Positions 5,871 through 6,888 of a stretch of 6,888 bases of DNA are shown one piece after another. A program made the position numbers and the translations under genes. The notes below the pieces were generated by a model. The model worked only from the letters and a program-made list of their open reading frames with translations. It searched no databases and was not told where the DNA came from. Positions within the stretch are counted from its first letter, which is position 1; each line of letters starts with the position of its first letter. The DNA is from Oscillospiraceae bacterium. Lineage in GTDB: Bacteria; Bacillota; Clostridia; Oscillospirales; Oscillospiraceae. Where the stretch lies: NCBI GenBank assembly GCA_017538775.1, contig JAFYIF010000265.1:1-6888 (forward strand), written 5' to 3'.

Positions 5871-5921
5871 AAAAACGCCTCCCCTTGGTAACAGGATACC
5901 ATTAGTATCCCCGGGGAGGCG
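5871..5921 (-). promoter_or_regulatory. Leader hairpin with embedded ribosome site and trailing T run before the CBS gene
   Basis: Read on the minus strand, CGCCTCCCC (5921-5913) pairs perfectly with GGGGAGGCG (5884-5876). Inside it, GGATAC and GTATCC (5910-5905 and 5899-5894) form a second 6-bp stem with a 5-base loop. The 3' arm holds GGGGAGG, the likely ribosome site of the CBS gene, and is followed at once by TTTTT (5875-5871), then ACTG and the ATG at 5866. The structure has the shape of an intrinsic terminator placed between any upstream promoter and the start codon. It would also mask the ribosome site. It could end spoIIP transcripts, attenuate the CBS gene, or both; no competing antiterminator arm was found. 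Confidence 0.5.
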
Positions 5922-5934
5922 GAAGTTTATGCTG

Positions 5935-6023
5935 AAGAATGAAAAATGGTTCGTATTCCTCCGTACAGGTTTCCGGTCGGCTGCATCCAAACCGCTCAGA
6001 CCAGAAACTAATTTTTCATTCTT
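5935..6023. repeat. AT-rich element with 13-bp perfect inverted repeats (miniature-repeat candidate)
   Basis: AAGAATGAAAAAT (5935-5947) is the exact reverse complement of ATTTTTCATTCTT (6011-6023). The pairing continues outward after one mismatch (TC/GA next to it) and partly inward. The 63 bases between the arms have a higher GC content and an inner GGTTT/AAACC pairing. Arms are strikingly AT-rich against the GC-rich surroundings. It lies entirely in the only intergenic gap between spoIIP and the CBS gene, and ends close to the spoIIP stop codon. Size and layout fit a miniature inverted-repeat element or a dispersed intergenic palindrome. No clear target-site duplication is visible, and only one copy is in the window. 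Confidence 0.5.
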
Positions 6024-6035
6024 AAGTTTTAAGCC

Positions 6036-6888
6036 TTAAGTATTCATTATGAACCCCGCCAGTCCCGGCCCCACGGCCCTTCCGAAATGCTCCGCGGCCA
6101 GCACCGCTTCGCTGAGGCTGTTCCCGGTGGAGCCCACCTCCAGGATCAGGCTGCCGGGGGAGAGCTGCTGGTTGTAGCGCTCCGGGACGATCTCCAGCGG
6201 GCGCATCAGGCCGGGGCAGCGGGCCTCGGCTGTGCGCTGGAGCCAGAGGCCCAGCTTGAGGTTTTCCCGCCAGTTGGGGTGGCTCAGGCCGTTGGCCCCG
6301 GTGCCCACCAGCAGCATGACCTGGGCGCAGGGCGTGCCGTCCAGCACGGCCCGGGTGCGGTAGACCACGTCGCCGCTGCCGATGGCGTCCCGGTGCAGGT
6401 CGATGACGATGCGCAGGCTGGGGTACTCGCTCAGCCAGCGCTCCACCGCCGCGCCGGAGCGGGAGTAGGAGCCGGTGTAGCTGGGGTAGTCGTAGATCTC
6501 CCGGTCGTGGAGCACCGTCAGGCCGCTCTCCTCCAGCGCCGCGGCCAGGGCGTCGCCCACGCGGATGACGCTCTGGGTCTTGTCCTCCGTGCGGTAGGGG
6601 TCGGAGGCCACATAGCGGTCCGTCCCGTCCGGGGTGTAGGCCTCGCTGGAGTGGGTGTGGAGGATGAGGACCTGGGGCGCGTCCGGCGTCAGGCGCAGGT
6701 CCAGCGCCTCCCGCTCCAGGGCGGCCAGGTCGATGTTCCAGCCGGAGCGGTCGTGGACGGCCACCGGCTCGCTCAGGTCCGCCGCCACGGGTTCCGGTGT
6801 CGGGGCGGACTCCCCGGCGCTTTCGGCCTCTTCCGGGCGGACATTTTGCGTCACCGTCACGGGCCGCAGCGCCGGGGCGGCGGACTCC
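6036..6888 (-). CDS. spoIIP: Stage II sporulation protein P (SpoIIP), 3' part only
   Basis: The frame is open to the window edge, so the gene starts beyond base 6888 and the GTG at 6860 is an internal Val. SpoIIP is a zinc-type peptidoglycan hydrolase with amidase and endopeptidase activity. It works with SpoIID and SpoIIM in the mother cell during engulfment. Counting from that Val, a disordered acidic linker (about 8-40) leads into the catalytic domain. The domain has VLILHTHSSEAYTP (64-77), SVIRVGDALAAAL (97-109), HDREIYDYPSYTGSYSRSG (118-136), IDLHRDAIGSGD (153-164), VGTGANGLSHPNWREN (185-200), RYNQQLSPGSLILEVGSTGN (228-247). His68, His70, His156 and Glu241 are the likely metal or catalytic residues, all kept. 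The N-terminal membrane anchor is outside the window. The last residues (IMNT) and the TAA stop fall in an AT-rich tract adjoining the inverted-repeat element. Confidence 0.95.
   Translation of the reverse strand, partial: ESAAPALRPVTVTQNVRPEEAESAGESAPTPEPVAADLSEPVAVHDRSGWNIDLAALEREALDLRLTPDAPQVLILHTHSSEAYTPDGTDRYVASDPYRTEDKTQSVIRVGDALAAALEESGLTVLHDREIYDYPSYTGSYSRSGAAVERWLSEYPSLRIVIDLHRDAIGSGDVVYRTRAVLDGTPCAQVMLLVGTGANGLSHPNWRENLKLGLWLQRTAEARCPGLMRPLEIVPERYNQQLSPGSLILEVGSTGNSLSEAVLAAEHFGRAVGPGLAGFIMNT

Noticed and set aside
5867..5902. Longer CBS protein starting at ATG 5902
   Set aside because: The strong ribosome site lies between 5902 and 5866, and family members start with the K-V-x-D-V-M segment.
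5358..5990. 210-codon minus-strand frame across the CBS gene and the repeat
   Set aside because: It lies in another frame than the CBS protein, and the product past about residue 40 is a Gly/Arg-rich shadow with no motif.
5935..6023. Intrinsic terminator of spoIIP as the full explanation of the inverted repeat
   Set aside because: The arms are AT-rich and 63 bases apart, unlike a compact GC stem with a T run. A role in termination remains possible, but the layout fits a repeat element better.

Overview
This window most likely comes from a GC-rich, endospore-forming, monoderm gut-type Firmicute (Clostridia, probably Oscillospiraceae). The grounds are a SpoIIP gene, a Clostridia-style type IV pilus block, strong GGAGG ribosome sites, and tightly overlapping ATGA gene junctions. 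The family-level assignment is inference; no rRNA or other marker is present.

Positions 1-534 hold the 3' part of a secreted-type transglutaminase-like protein with an intact Cys-His-Asp triad. Positions 550-4216 hold a six-gene type IV pilus / type II secretion-like operon on the + strand. It runs from an inner-membrane platform protein (PilC/GspF, TTG start), through four small proteins with a single N-terminal membrane segment, to the retraction-type ATPase PilT. Junctions are 3 nt, -4 nt, 2 nt, -4 nt and 1 nt, so translation is probably coupled. Only the third small protein has a recognisable prepilin peptidase site. The other three look like divergent minor pilins or pilin-complex proteins; one resembles the DUF4860 family. 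The extension ATPase (PilB), prepilin peptidase and major pilin are not in the window.

A GC-rich hairpin at 4235-4265 separates the pilus operon from a two-gene housekeeping unit. That unit is a Nudix hydrolase of the 8-oxo-dGTP diphosphatase type (4301-4771) overlapping a TrmO tRNA t6A37 methyltransferase (4768-5463). On the opposite strand are a two-CBS-domain protein (5438-5866) and the 3' part of spoIIP (6036 to the window end). TrmO and the CBS gene converge and overlap by 26 bp inside a palindrome.

The only clearly non-coding stretch is 5867-6035. It holds two noteworthy structures. One is a hairpin whose arm contains the CBS gene's ribosome site and is followed by a T run. The other is an AT-rich element with 13-bp perfect inverted repeats, which looks like a miniature dispersed repeat inserted next to the spoIIP stop codon. 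I see no tRNA, rRNA, CRISPR array or transposase gene.
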